This document shows positions 42,194 to 49,596 of a DNA stretch of 64,000 nucleotides, piece by piece; positions within the stretch are counted from its first letter, which is position 1; the number at the start of each line of letters is the position of its first letter. Source of the DNA: Rudanella paleaurantiibacter. Its GTDB lineage: Bacteria; Bacteroidota; Bacteroidia; Cytophagales; Spirosomataceae. The notes under the pieces were generated by a model. That model made no database searches, was not told the DNA's origin, and was given only the letters and a program-made list of their open reading frames with translations. The translations under genes were made by a program, and so were the position numbers. The stretch covers positions 372,001-436,000 of the forward strand of contig NZ_WELI01000001.1 in assembly GCF_009184635.1 (NCBI RefSeq). The letters run 5' to 3'.

Positions 42194-43255
42194 ATGTTTT
42201 TTCGTTCTAACAAATCGTACCATCGGCGGTCCGGCGTTTATCAGCGCGGGTTCCGGCTGCGTGGTAACTCGCTTGTTTTACTGTTTTTCTTTTTCATGGT
42301 GGGGCTGTTTCTGCACTACGGCGGCCGTACAAGACCCCTCGTGGCTTTCTGGAACGACCTCAAGGGGATAGTCGGAATAGGGCCGTCGTCGGACCGGTCG
42401 GAAAAAGAGACGAATCCGTACAAGGCGCCCGAACCCACTGAGGATGTGGCCTCTGACGAGGCTTCGGACGAAAGTAGTGCCTCGGATGAGGGGGGCGCGA
42501 GCGACGGAAGTACCCCCGATGAACAGGCGAGCCAATCGGGTAATCAGCGGTTCGATTTTGAGAAGAAACCCGATTTTATCCTGCCTGCTTTTTCATCGTC
42601 TGACGAAATTGTGCGCCATGATGGCTACATTCTTCGCTACCGCGATCAGTACGAACAGGCCGATTGGGTGGCCTATCCGCTGCTGGCGTTTGAAACCACA
42701 GGCGATGCCGACCGCGATTACGAGCGGTTTCAGCCCGATCCGCTCGTAGAAAGTGGCACGGCGTACCCCACTGATTACACGCGGTCGGGGTACGACCGGG
42801 GGCACCTGGCACCGGCCGGCGATTTTAAGTTTTCGCAACGGCTCACCCGCGAGTCGTTTTATATGAGCAACATAAGTCCGCAGGCTCCGCAGTTTAACCG
42901 GGGTATCTGGAAAGAGCTGGAAGATCAGGTGCGTACCTGGGCCCGGCGCGACCGGGGTGTGTACGTGGTGACTGGCCCGGTGCTGAAGCCGGGTCTGGAA
43001 ACAATCGGGAAAAAGGTGGAAGTTGCCGTACCTGAGCAGTTCTACAAAGTGATTTTGTACTGCAACAAGCCCGACATTCGGATGATCGGGTTTCTGATGA
43101 ATAATGAACCGTCCAACGAACCCCTCCAGTCGTTTGTGGTACCAGTTGATCAGATTGAGCGGCTCACCGGCATCGACTTTTTTCCGTTTATCCCCGACGA
43201 TCTGGAACGCCGGCTGGAAAGCAGCCGCAAACCGGATGAATGGTTTAGGTATTAG
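42194..43255 (+). CDS. DNA/RNA non-specific endonuclease (NUC1 family), membrane-anchored
   Basis: 353 residues. A basic start (MFFRSNKSYHRRSGVYQRGFRLRGN) leads to one helix (SLVLLFFFFMVGLFLHYGG), then an acidic Ser/Asp/Glu-rich linker (about 85-115). The nuclease domain (about 135-345) has the catalytic DRGHLAPAGDF and the metal Asn in SNISPQAPQFNRGIWKELE. Such ββα-metal enzymes cut DNA and RNA without strong sequence preference. The helix places the domain in the periplasm, where it could scavenge nucleic acids. A toxin role has no support here because no immunity gene is seen. Confidence 0.92.
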   Translation: MFFRSNKSYHRRSGVYQRGFRLRGNSLVLLFFFFMVGLFLHYGGRTRPLVAFWNDLKGIVGIGPSSDRSEKETNPYKAPEPTEDVASDEASDESSASDEGGASDGSTPDEQASQSGNQRFDFEKKPDFILPAFSSSDEIVRHDGYILRYRDQYEQADWVAYPLLAFETTGDADRDYERFQPDPLVESGTAYPTDYTRSGYDRGHLAPAGDFKFSQRLTRESFYMSNISPQAPQFNRGIWKELEDQVRTWARRDRGVYVVTGPVLKPGLETIGKKVEVAVPEQFYKVILYCNKPDIRMIGFLMNNEPSNEPLQSFVVPVDQIERLTGIDFFPFIPDDLERRLESSRKPDEWFRY

Positions 43256-43271
43256 GTGTATTCAAGCAGAA

Positions 43272-43362
43272 TTAAATGTATAATGAATAGTGTAAAATGC
43301 ATAATGAATTCGCTGATTGTCAGCAGCTAATTCCGCTATTCATTAAGCATTTTGCATTGTTT
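43272..43362. repeat. Heptad-type inverted repeat between convergent genes
   Basis: The left arm steps TGTATAA TGAATAG TGTAAAA TGCATAA TGAATTC; the right arm is its opposite strand up to about 43362. Bases 43275-43299 equal 24580-24604. Confidence 0.85.
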
Positions 43363-43363
43363 C

Positions 43364-44596
43364 CTAATTCGTTGTCTGGCGGATTTTGGCGGCTCGCTGG
43401 GCCGGAAACCACGAGGTAAGAGCCGTAATGCCGAGTACAATCAGAGCCGTAATCCAGAGGTCGGTTGTGTCGACCCGGACCGGGTAGGCATCGATGATGG
43501 ATGAGGTGGTGCCAACCCCCACAAGCCCGTATCGCTCCTGCATCCAGCACAGCCCAACCCCCAACACCAGGCCCGTAACCGCCCCTGAGAGGGAGATGAT
43601 AGCCCCTTCGGTAAGGAATACCCGCCGAATGAGCCCCGGCGTAGCGCCGAGTGCCAGCAGGGTGCGGATGTCGTTTTTCTTTTCAATAACGAGCATTGAG
43701 AGCGAGAAGAAAATATTAACCGACGCAATCAGGATAATAAACGAAAGGGTAAGGCCTACGGTCAGTTTTTCGATGTTGATGGCCCGGTAGAGGTCTACGT
43801 TCAGGTCGTCGCGGTCGCGTACCAGTAATTGGTCGCCTGCCAGCGTCTGTACAGCGGCTTTGGCGGCTACCAGATCGGTGCCGGGCTTCAGTTGCAGTTC
43901 GATACTCGTCAGTTCATTGGGGCCGTAGCCTACCAGTTCGCGTACCACGGGCAGCGGGGCAATCACAAAATCACCGTACTGCTGGGCATCCACAAAAAAC
44001 ACACCCGAAACCGTCAGGGCCTGCGTCGAAAAGGCATTCTCGTTCAGTAAGTTGAGCGTTCGGCTACCGCTTTGATTCTGCGGGTACAGCAGTTCGAGCG
44101 GAGTCAGAATATCCTGCGTTACAATGCTCAGGTCGTTGCGGATGCCTTCGGCCACAATGGCGTAGTTGATACCGTTGGTCTGAAGTCGAAACCGCCCGTC
44201 GACGAGGGCTGAGTCGAGCTGCGAACGCTGTAAGTAGTTGTTAGCCACGCCTTTCACCGTCACTACGGTTTGAGCGCCGTTGTACCGGGCGAGGGCATTG
44301 TCCTGAATGACGGGCGTAACCAGGTCGGCACCGGGCGTGCGGCCGAGGGCCGTAAGCAGGGTGGGAGGAGCCTCAAATCGTTTGCCCTGCCGGGGAGTAA
44401 TGGTCAGGTCGGCCTCAACCGAGCGAAACAACGTTCGGTTAAGCTCTTCCATGCCGTTGAATACCGACAGCACCACCACGAGCGCCATTGTACCAACGCC
44501 CACCCCGATAATAGAAAGTATGGAGAGCCAGCCAATAAAGCCGCGTTTTTTGCGCGTAAAGAAGTACCGGCGGGCAATAAAAAAGGGCAGATTCAT
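43364..44596 (-). CDS. FtsX-like ABC permease (LolC/E type)
   Basis: 410 residues from ATG 44596; the upstream extension is heptad-repeat sequence. Start NLPFFIARRYFFTRKKRGFIGWLSILSIIGVGVGTMALVVVLSVFNGME is the LolC/LolE-type first helix. A large periplasmic loop (about 60-265) precedes three C-terminal helices with KNDIRTLLALGATPGLIRRVFLTEGAIISL. LolCDE releases lipoproteins from the inner membrane. The ATPase (LolD) is not adjacent; MacB-type exporters are the alternative. Confidence 0.87.
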   Translation of the reverse strand: MNLPFFIARRYFFTRKKRGFIGWLSILSIIGVGVGTMALVVVLSVFNGMEELNRTLFRSVEADLTITPRQGKRFEAPPTLLTALGRTPGADLVTPVIQDNALARYNGAQTVVTVKGVANNYLQRSQLDSALVDGRFRLQTNGINYAIVAEGIRNDLSIVTQDILTPLELLYPQNQSGSRTLNLLNENAFSTQALTVSGVFFVDAQQYGDFVIAPLPVVRELVGYGPNELTSIELQLKPGTDLVAAKAAVQTLAGDQLLVRDRDDLNVDLYRAINIEKLTVGLTLSFIILIASVNIFFSLSMLVIEKKNDIRTLLALGATPGLIRRVFLTEGAIISLSGAVTGLVLGVGLCWMQERYGLVGVGTTSSIIDAYPVRVDTTDLWITALIVLGITALTSWFPAQRAAKIRQTTN

Positions 44597-44598
44597 AG

Positions 44599-44679
44599 GT
44601 GAACGAGTAAAAGAGTGAATGAGCGAAAGGGAGAAACAGTTACTCAGCACCACTCTTTCGCTCATTCACTCGTTCACGC
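44599..44679. repeat. Heptad-type inverted repeat (rbfA-permease gap)
   Basis: GTGAACG AGTAAAA GAGTGAA TGAGCGA pairs with CTTTCGCTCATTCACTCG and GTTCAC on the right (44653-44677). The right arm is about one unit shorter. Confidence 0.8.
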
Positions 44680-44680
44680 A

Positions 44681-45061
44681 TTAATTGTCTTCATCATCTT
44701 CTTCGGGCGCGGGCGGAATATCAAGGCCCGCAAAGAGCTTGTCCATTTTTTCGGCATACTCGGCCGTATCGTCCACGAAGAAGTTAAGTTCGGGTACGAT
44801 GCGGAGCTGATGCCGCACGCGCTCACCCAACGATTGCCGGATGGTGCGGCTTTTCTCCCGAATATCATCGAGAAGCATCTCCTTGTTTTTCGTACCCAGA
44901 AAGCTCAGGTACACCCGGGCTACGCTCAGATCGGGCGAAACCCGCACGTTGGTCACCGTAATAAAGGCCCCGTTGAAGGAATGAGGCAGTTCGCGCTGAA
45001 AAATCTCACCGAGGTCTTTCTGCAACTGCCGGGCCACCTTTTGTTGTCGTTTCGATTCCAT
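44681..45061 (-). CDS. rbfA: Ribosome-binding factor A
   Basis: 126 residues. RbfA binds the 30S subunit and helps mature 16S rRNA. The family match includes ESKRQQKVARQLQKDLGEIFQRE, ITVTNVRVSPDLSVARVYLSFLG, and RQSLGERVRHQLRIVPELNFFVDDT. A short acidic tail (PPAPEEDDEDN) ends it. It precedes the LolC/E-like gene on the minus strand, as in many Bacteroidota. Confidence 0.96.
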   Translation of the reverse strand: MESKRQQKVARQLQKDLGEIFQRELPHSFNGAFITVTNVRVSPDLSVARVYLSFLGTKNKEMLLDDIREKSRTIRQSLGERVRHQLRIVPELNFFVDDTAEYAEKMDKLFAGLDIPPAPEEDDEDN

Positions 45062-45119
45062 GTTTGTGCAAATATCCGTACCTTTTTTCAGATCGCCGAA
45101 ATGCGCCGTAACTTCGCAT

Positions 45120-45155
45120 CAGTGAACAGTGAACAGCGAGCCGCCAACAGTGTTT
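45120..45155. repeat. Short heptad tract upstream of the GT-C-like gene
   Basis: AGTGAAC AGTGAAC AGCGAGC CGCCAAC AGTG, stepping by seven. It is one-sided here. Confidence 0.5.
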
Positions 45156-45206
45156 AACGTGGGGCCGTTTTCTGGGTTAGCTGATCGCCCATTATTGCTC
45201 GCCAAT

Positions 45207-46616
45207 ATGCTGAGTTTTTTCCGAACGTATGCACCGTATCAGTACATCAGCCTGATGGTGCTGCTGCTCATTATCCGAATTCCTTTCCTGGTTTCGCCCC
45301 TGCCTTTGCTCATCCCGGAGCTGAACTGGATGCTCGTGGGCGAACAAATGAGTCAGGGTTATTTGCTGTACCGTGACATCTGGGACAGTGTGAGCCCGCT
45401 GTCGGCCCTGGTGTACCGGGTGCTGCACGCGTTGTTTGGGCGGTCGCAGGGGGCTTTGCACGCCATGGCAACGGTGGTGTCGGTGTTTCAGATCGTGTAC
45501 TTCAACTACGTCATGAACAACCGCGATGTGTACCCCGACCGGAATTTCTGGCCGGGCTTGCTCTACGCCCTGTTTCTACACCTTTCGTTCGATTGCCTGA
45601 CGCTCTCGCCCGTGTTACTCTCAACTTCGTTTTTGTTGCTGGCTTTCGGTACGCTCATCAAGCAACTCGAACGCCAGGGCGTAACCGACGAAGTCTTTGA
45701 AGTGGGTATTTACGTGGGTTTGGCGGCCTTGTGTTATCTACCCTCGGCGGTGTTTATTATCTGGGCGTCGGCCTCGCTGCTGCTCTTTACGGGGGCTACC
45801 TTCCGGCAGCATTCGCTTACCTTGTTTGGGTTTGCGTTTCCGGTGGCCGTCACGGTCCTTTTTTATTATCTCAACGATAGTCTCGACGATTTTAACCGTA
45901 ACCTGCTGGCGTCGGTATTTCGGGTGCGGCAATATGCTCTGTCCGACTACCGGGCCTTGATCGTGTCGCTAATTGTGCCACTCGGAATTGGGATTTTGGG
46001 CTTTTTCAGCTTGTTCAACTCACCCAACCGGTACGTCAACTTTCAGCAACGGTGCCAGCAAATCATGCTTTTCTGGGCGTTTGCGGCCGTGCTGACCATT
46101 GCGCTCATGCCGTTTATTGCGCCTATGGGCTTCCTGATTTTTGTGCCGCCCATGGCGTTCTTCGCCGTGCTGTACTTCATGAACGTCCGCAAGGCGTGGC
46201 TGGCCGAACTGACGTTTACCGGCCTAGTTGCCCTGATGCTGGGCATCTTTTATCAGGGGGCACTCGGTATTCTTCCGGGCATTAATGTGGGGCGGCTGGA
46301 TAAGCTACAGGTGAAGCCTTCGCCTTTGCCCGGCGACATTCGTAACCAGAAACTGCTGGTGATTGGCGAAGATCTGAGTGCGTACTGGCAAAACCGCCCC
46401 GCTACCCCGTACCTCAACTGGGACCTGGCCAAGTACGACCTCCGCAACCTCGACAACTACGAGGCTGTGGTGAATGTGTACGCTCATTTCCGCGAAGACC
46501 CACCTACGTACATCATCGACCGCGAAAATGTGGTCGAAAAGCTGTTTCAACGTGCCCCGGCTTTGGGGGCCATGTACCGCCCGACGAATACGCCGGGCGT
46601 GTATCAGCGTCGATAG
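45207..46616 (+). CDS. Polytopic membrane protein, GT-C glycosyltransferase-like
   Basis: 469 residues from ATG 45207 (a GTG at 45129 is inside a heptad tract and unlikely). It has about 10 membrane helices in residues 15-375. The stretch YLLYRDIWDSVSPLSALVYRVLHALFG after the first helix resembles the acidic loop of GT-C enzymes (ArnT/PMT-like), which transfer sugar from a lipid carrier. A soluble C-terminus (about 395-469) follows with IIDRENVVEKLF. A glycosyltransferase role is inferred from architecture only; a Bacteroidota membrane family of unknown function is the alternative. Confidence 0.6.
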   Translation: MLSFFRTYAPYQYISLMVLLLIIRIPFLVSPLPLLIPELNWMLVGEQMSQGYLLYRDIWDSVSPLSALVYRVLHALFGRSQGALHAMATVVSVFQIVYFNYVMNNRDVYPDRNFWPGLLYALFLHLSFDCLTLSPVLLSTSFLLLAFGTLIKQLERQGVTDEVFEVGIYVGLAALCYLPSAVFIIWASASLLLFTGATFRQHSLTLFGFAFPVAVTVLFYYLNDSLDDFNRNLLASVFRVRQYALSDYRALIVSLIVPLGIGILGFFSLFNSPNRYVNFQQRCQQIMLFWAFAAVLTIALMPFIAPMGFLIFVPPMAFFAVLYFMNVRKAWLAELTFTGLVALMLGIFYQGALGILPGINVGRLDKLQVKPSPLPGDIRNQKLLVIGEDLSAYWQNRPATPYLNWDLAKYDLRNLDNYEAVVNVYAHFREDPPTYIIDRENVVEKLFQRAPALGAMYRPTNTPGVYQRR

Positions 46617-46622
46617 CACTAA

Positions 46623-47060
46623 TTACGCACAGGCCATTTTCTGTACCCGGCGTTCGTGACGGCCGCCTTCAAACTCGGTTTCGAGAAACAGCCGAACGCA
46701 TTCGAGGGCGTCGTCGAGCGAGATAAACCGTTCGGGCAGGCAGAGCACGTTGGCGTTGTTGTGCTGCCGGGTGAGGGCCGCAATTTCGGGTTTCCAGACC
46801 AGAGCCGCCCGAACACCCTGATGCTTGTTGGCCGTCATGGAAACGCCCTGCCCACTCCCACAAATCAGAATGCCCCAATCGGCGCGGTGCTCTTCCACGG
46901 CCGAGGCTACGGGGTGCGCAAAATCGGCGTAATCGGCCGAATCGGTTGAATACGTACCGAAATCTTCCACGGTGTAGCCACCATCGGTCAGGTGTTGGCG
47001 AATCGCTTCTTTGTAGGTGAAACCAGCATGGTCGGCTCCGATGGCAATGCGCAGGCTCAT
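46623..47060 (-). CDS. rpiB: Ribose-5-phosphate isomerase B
   Basis: 145 residues, standard size. RpiB interconverts ribose-5-phosphate and ribulose-5-phosphate. Key stretches are IAIGADHAGFTYKE, DSADYADFAHPVASAVE, and GILICGSGQGVSMTANKHQGVRAAL with the catalytic Cys in CGSGQG. It is a single gene with its own promoter. Confidence 0.96.
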   Translation of the reverse strand: MSLRIAIGADHAGFTYKEAIRQHLTDGGYTVEDFGTYSTDSADYADFAHPVASAVEEHRADWGILICGSGQGVSMTANKHQGVRAALVWKPEIAALTRQHNNANVLCLPERFISLDDALECVRLFLETEFEGGRHERRVQKMACA

Positions 47061-47098
47061 TGACTAAACAGTTTGGTAGGAATTGAACAAATTTTAGG

Positions 47099-47132
47099 CA
47101 AAAATACGTTATTGCATTCCTGCCTTTAGCAA
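47099..47132 (-). promoter_or_regulatory. Candidate promoter for rpiB
   Basis: On the minus strand, TTG (47130-47132), 23 bases, then TATTTTTG (47099-47106). It lies 39 bases upstream of the ATG. Confidence 0.5.
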
Positions 47133-47303
47133 AATGCCCTCCGAAAAAAGGCATTTCGTCGTTGGAAGAGGATAGCTGATGGGCCCCGGCTGCGCTTAAG
47201 TCCTGATAAAGAAGCCGGTACGTTCAGGGCAGGGAAACACAACCTTAAAATACATGTTAACGACATGGTGGGCTACTGCTCACCCGCTGCATCAACCAAG
47301 CGT

Positions 47304-48107
47304 ATGAACACAGAAACGAAAGAAACGGTACAGCGCTCCGAAGTACAGAGCACGACCCAGATTCAGAAAGATTTACCCAAACGTGACGAACTCCTCCTTA
47401 CACCCGACGAACAACGGATCAAAGAAGCGTTTCAGGATCGGAACTGGAATGAAATCAAAACGGCCGATTCGTGGGTAATTTTTAAAGTAATGGCCGAGTT
47501 TGTCGAAGGGTTCGATAAACTGTCGAAGATTGGCCCCTGCGTTTCGATTTTCGGATCGGCCCGCACCAAGCCCGACAACCCGTACTACAAAATGGCCGAA
47601 GAAATTGCCGCCAAACTGGTACGGCATGGCTACGGCGTCATTACGGGCGGTGGCCCCGGTATCATGGAAGCCGGTAACAAAGGGGCTTTCGAGCAGGGCG
47701 GAAAATCGGTGGGTTTGAACATCCAGCTGCCTTTTGAGCAACACAGCAATATTTATATCGACGCCGACAAGAGTATCGATTTCGATTTCTTCTTTGTTCG
47801 GAAAGTGATGTTTGTCAAGTACGCGCAGGGCTTTATTGTCATGCCGGGTGGTATGGGTACGCTCGACGAACTGTTTGAGGCTATCACCCTGATTCAGACC
47901 AAGAAGATTGCCCGCTTCCCGATTGTGCTGGTGGGCCGGACGTACTGGCAGGGCCTTATCGACTGGATTGAGGGCGTAATGCTGGGCGAGGAAAACAACA
48001 TCAACCCCGAAGACATGAAGCTGATCCGGTTGGTAGATACCCCAACCGAAGCCGTGAAGGTGATTGATGAGTTTTACTCGAAATACCTGCTCAAGCCTAA
48101 TTTTTAA
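47304..48107 (+). CDS. LOG-family protein (TIGR00730)
   Basis: 267 residues from ATG 47304; an ATG at 47265 adds 13 non-conserved residues. The Rossmann domain has CVSIFGSARTKPDNPYYKMAEEIAAKL, GYGVITGGGPGIMEAGNKGAFEQGGKSVGLNIQLP and the LOG motif MPGGMGTLDELFE. Proteins with this motif cleave nucleoside monophosphates (cytokinin-activating type in plants; related nucleotide hydrolysis in bacteria). The larger size puts it in the type found across Bacteroidota. It stands alone. Confidence 0.93.
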   Translation: MNTETKETVQRSEVQSTTQIQKDLPKRDELLLTPDEQRIKEAFQDRNWNEIKTADSWVIFKVMAEFVEGFDKLSKIGPCVSIFGSARTKPDNPYYKMAEEIAAKLVRHGYGVITGGGPGIMEAGNKGAFEQGGKSVGLNIQLPFEQHSNIYIDADKSIDFDFFFVRKVMFVKYAQGFIVMPGGMGTLDELFEAITLIQTKKIARFPIVLVGRTYWQGLIDWIEGVMLGEENNINPEDMKLIRLVDTPTEAVKVIDEFYSKYLLKPNF

Positions 48108-48126
48108 TAGGGCAGAAGGCAGAAAG

Positions 48127-48170
48127 GAACAGGGAGAAGGGAGCGCTCGTGCAATCCCTTCTCCCTGTTT
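48127..48170. terminator. Purine-rich hairpin terminator after the LOG gene
   Basis: AACAGGGAGAAGGGA / TCCCTTCTCCCTGTT plus a T run, of the same purine-rich style as the heptad hairpins. Confidence 0.8.
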
Positions 48171-48179
48171 TTGTAATGC

Positions 48180-49091
48180 CTAGGGGCAGGCGTATTCGTA
48201 ATCAATAACCCCCACACCGTAAGAGTCCTCTTCCATTAACCACTGCGGGTTCAACGCCTTACCGTTGGCGATACGCCGTTTGACCAACCCCCGCTTGTCA
48301 TAGCTATACTGGAAGGTACGCTGGTAAACCGGTCCATCAGCGAAGCTGCTCGATAGCCGCATCTCCCTCACTTCTTTTGTGGGCAGGTTGTGGGAGGTTG
48401 CCCCTAAGAACTGGCGAGGTTCGGGCAGGTTGGGCCGGGCAAGGTCATGTTCATACCGAATTAATTGGTAGTCGGTAGGTATCCATTGCCCGTTTTGCTG
48501 CACCCAGGTGGCAAAGCGTGTTTGCTCGGTGAGGTTCCCGTTGAGGTATCGATTTAGAATGGCAGGCCGATCCGGGCTGCTGCTCACCATCTGACCTTCT
48601 GCATTGTAGACGTACTGCGATTGACCGACGGGGGTATAGTAAGTTAGTAAACCATCTGAGTTGAGCGGTAAAAAGGTTGTATCCTGACGAACTAGTGTCT
48701 TCTGGCTATCGTAGCTCTTTATGAGCATGGTAAGCTGACGATCTCCGTAAATGAAGCTGATGACTCGAGAGGAGCCGCTAGGTCCCTTATCGGTCTCCTC
48801 TGTGATTCGGCCCTGTTGATCATAGTGATAAGTGGTTATGTATTCCAAGGAAACGCGTACCTGTCGTCCATCATCGAGCGTGACTTGTTCGGGGTCAGCT
48901 ATTTTTAAATTTAACTTGTAGGCTCCTTGTGTTTTATAAATGGTACGCACAATCTTACAACCTTCGGGGGGCAAGGGGATGGTGGTTGGCTGCTCAATCT
49001 GGGGGGGGCGGCAGTAGCTGAGTAACCCGCTCAGAGCAAGCAGATAGAGGGTTATGCCGACAAAAGCCCGACGGGGTGTGGTTCGTTTCAT
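48180..49091 (-). CDS. Duplicated lipoprotein 1 (RHS/YD-like repeats)
   Basis: 303 residues. The lipoprotein signal is RTTPRRAFVGITLYLLALSGLLSYC with lipobox LSYC. The body has YD-like units (YDQQGRITEET, YVYNAEGQMVSSS, YSYDKRGLVKRR) resembling RHS/wall-associated repeats. It is a close paralog of the gene at 52387; the C-terminal half is nearly identical, while about residues 55-160 differ more. A palindrome TAACCCC/GGGGTTA lies 62 bases upstream, just as in the paralog. Its role is unknown; an envelope-surface location is likely. Confidence 0.85.
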   Translation of the reverse strand: MKRTTPRRAFVGITLYLLALSGLLSYCRPPQIEQPTTIPLPPEGCKIVRTIYKTQGAYKLNLKIADPEQVTLDDGRQVRVSLEYITTYHYDQQGRITEETDKGPSGSSRVISFIYGDRQLTMLIKSYDSQKTLVRQDTTFLPLNSDGLLTYYTPVGQSQYVYNAEGQMVSSSPDRPAILNRYLNGNLTEQTRFATWVQQNGQWIPTDYQLIRYEHDLARPNLPEPRQFLGATSHNLPTKEVREMRLSSSFADGPVYQRTFQYSYDKRGLVKRRIANGKALNPQWLMEEDSYGVGVIDYEYACP

Positions 49092-49152
49092 GGCAGGTTT
49101 TTTCAGGGTGAATGCGCGCTACAAAGGTGCTCGACGGGCGTGTTCAAAACAA

Positions 49153-49168
49153 TAACCCCTTGGGGTTA
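49153..49168. promoter_or_regulatory. Palindrome upstream of lipoprotein 1
   Basis: TAACCCC TT GGGGTTA, 62 bases before the lipoprotein start. The paralog has the same arms with AA in the centre at 53360-53375. A further GGGGTTA follows nearby. It could bind the adjacent LuxR-type HTH protein. Confidence 0.45.
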
Positions 49169-49176
49169 ATCTGGGG

Positions 49177-49418
49177 TTAGTCGAGCAGCCGCAACAGCCT
49201 GCGGAGGTCTGATTTACCCCGTAACCCTAACTTTCTGAGTACATTTTTGCGGTGACACTTGGCTGTTTCCTCTTTGATGCCAAGAGCCTGGGCAATCTCT
49301 TTGTTGGTCATTTCCTGGGCGGCTAACCGTAGCACCCGGTGTTCGCGAAGTGTGATTTTTGACCTGATTTGGTCAGCGGTACTCGTATCGAGGGGGGGGG
49401 CGTGGTTTTGTTGGGCAT
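49177..49418 (-). pseudogene. Small LuxR-type HTH gene, broken at a run of nine C
   Basis: From stop 49177 the minus strand reads back through a full LuxR/GerE helix-turn-helix: ITLREHRVLRLAAQEMTNKEIAQALGIKEE then TAKCHRKNVLRKLGLRGKSDL. That frame has no start codon before an in-frame TAG. A neighbouring frame starts ATGCCCAACAAAACC at 49418 and reaches a run of nine C (49392-49400 on the plus strand as G). Adding one C would join the frames into an 80-residue HTH protein. So the gene is either decayed, a sequencing slip, or a slipped-strand switch. The remnant of a second copy is at 53398. Confidence 0.75.
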
Positions 49419-49502
49419 GGGGTGTGTATTGTGTCTGGAATGGTTGCGTTATATACTAATCATCCATCAAATAAACAAGTATGGGTTGCCCGAAATAGGG
49501 GC

Positions 49503-49560
49503 GCAGGGAGAAAGGGGAGAAGGGAAGGCACCTGCCTTCCCTTCTCCCCTTTCTCCCTGC
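49503..49560. repeat. Perfect 58-base palindrome of purine/pyrimidine type
   Basis: Two exact 28-base arms around CC (left 49503-49530, right 49533-49560). The left arm is built of GGGAGAA/AGGGGAG-like steps, in the style of the heptad hairpins. It lies between the HTH fragment and the sialate-esterase-like gene. Confidence 0.92.
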
Positions 49561-49563
49561 TGC

Positions 49564-49585
49564 CTAAAATTCCAGATATGGCCCT
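49564..49585 (-). repeat. Copy of the HHH-gene 3' end
   Basis: The minus strand encodes GPYLEF-stop, matching the end of the helix-hairpin-helix gene at 53551 (LGPYLEF-stop) for about 22 bases with two changes. It marks the edge of the duplicated block. Confidence 0.55.
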
Positions 49586-49596
49586 CGCAACGGCAG

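Noticed and set aside
42194-43255. NUC1 endonuclease as a toxin
   Set aside because: It has a single membrane helix and no immunity gene or secretion marker beside it. A periplasmic nuclease is the simpler reading.
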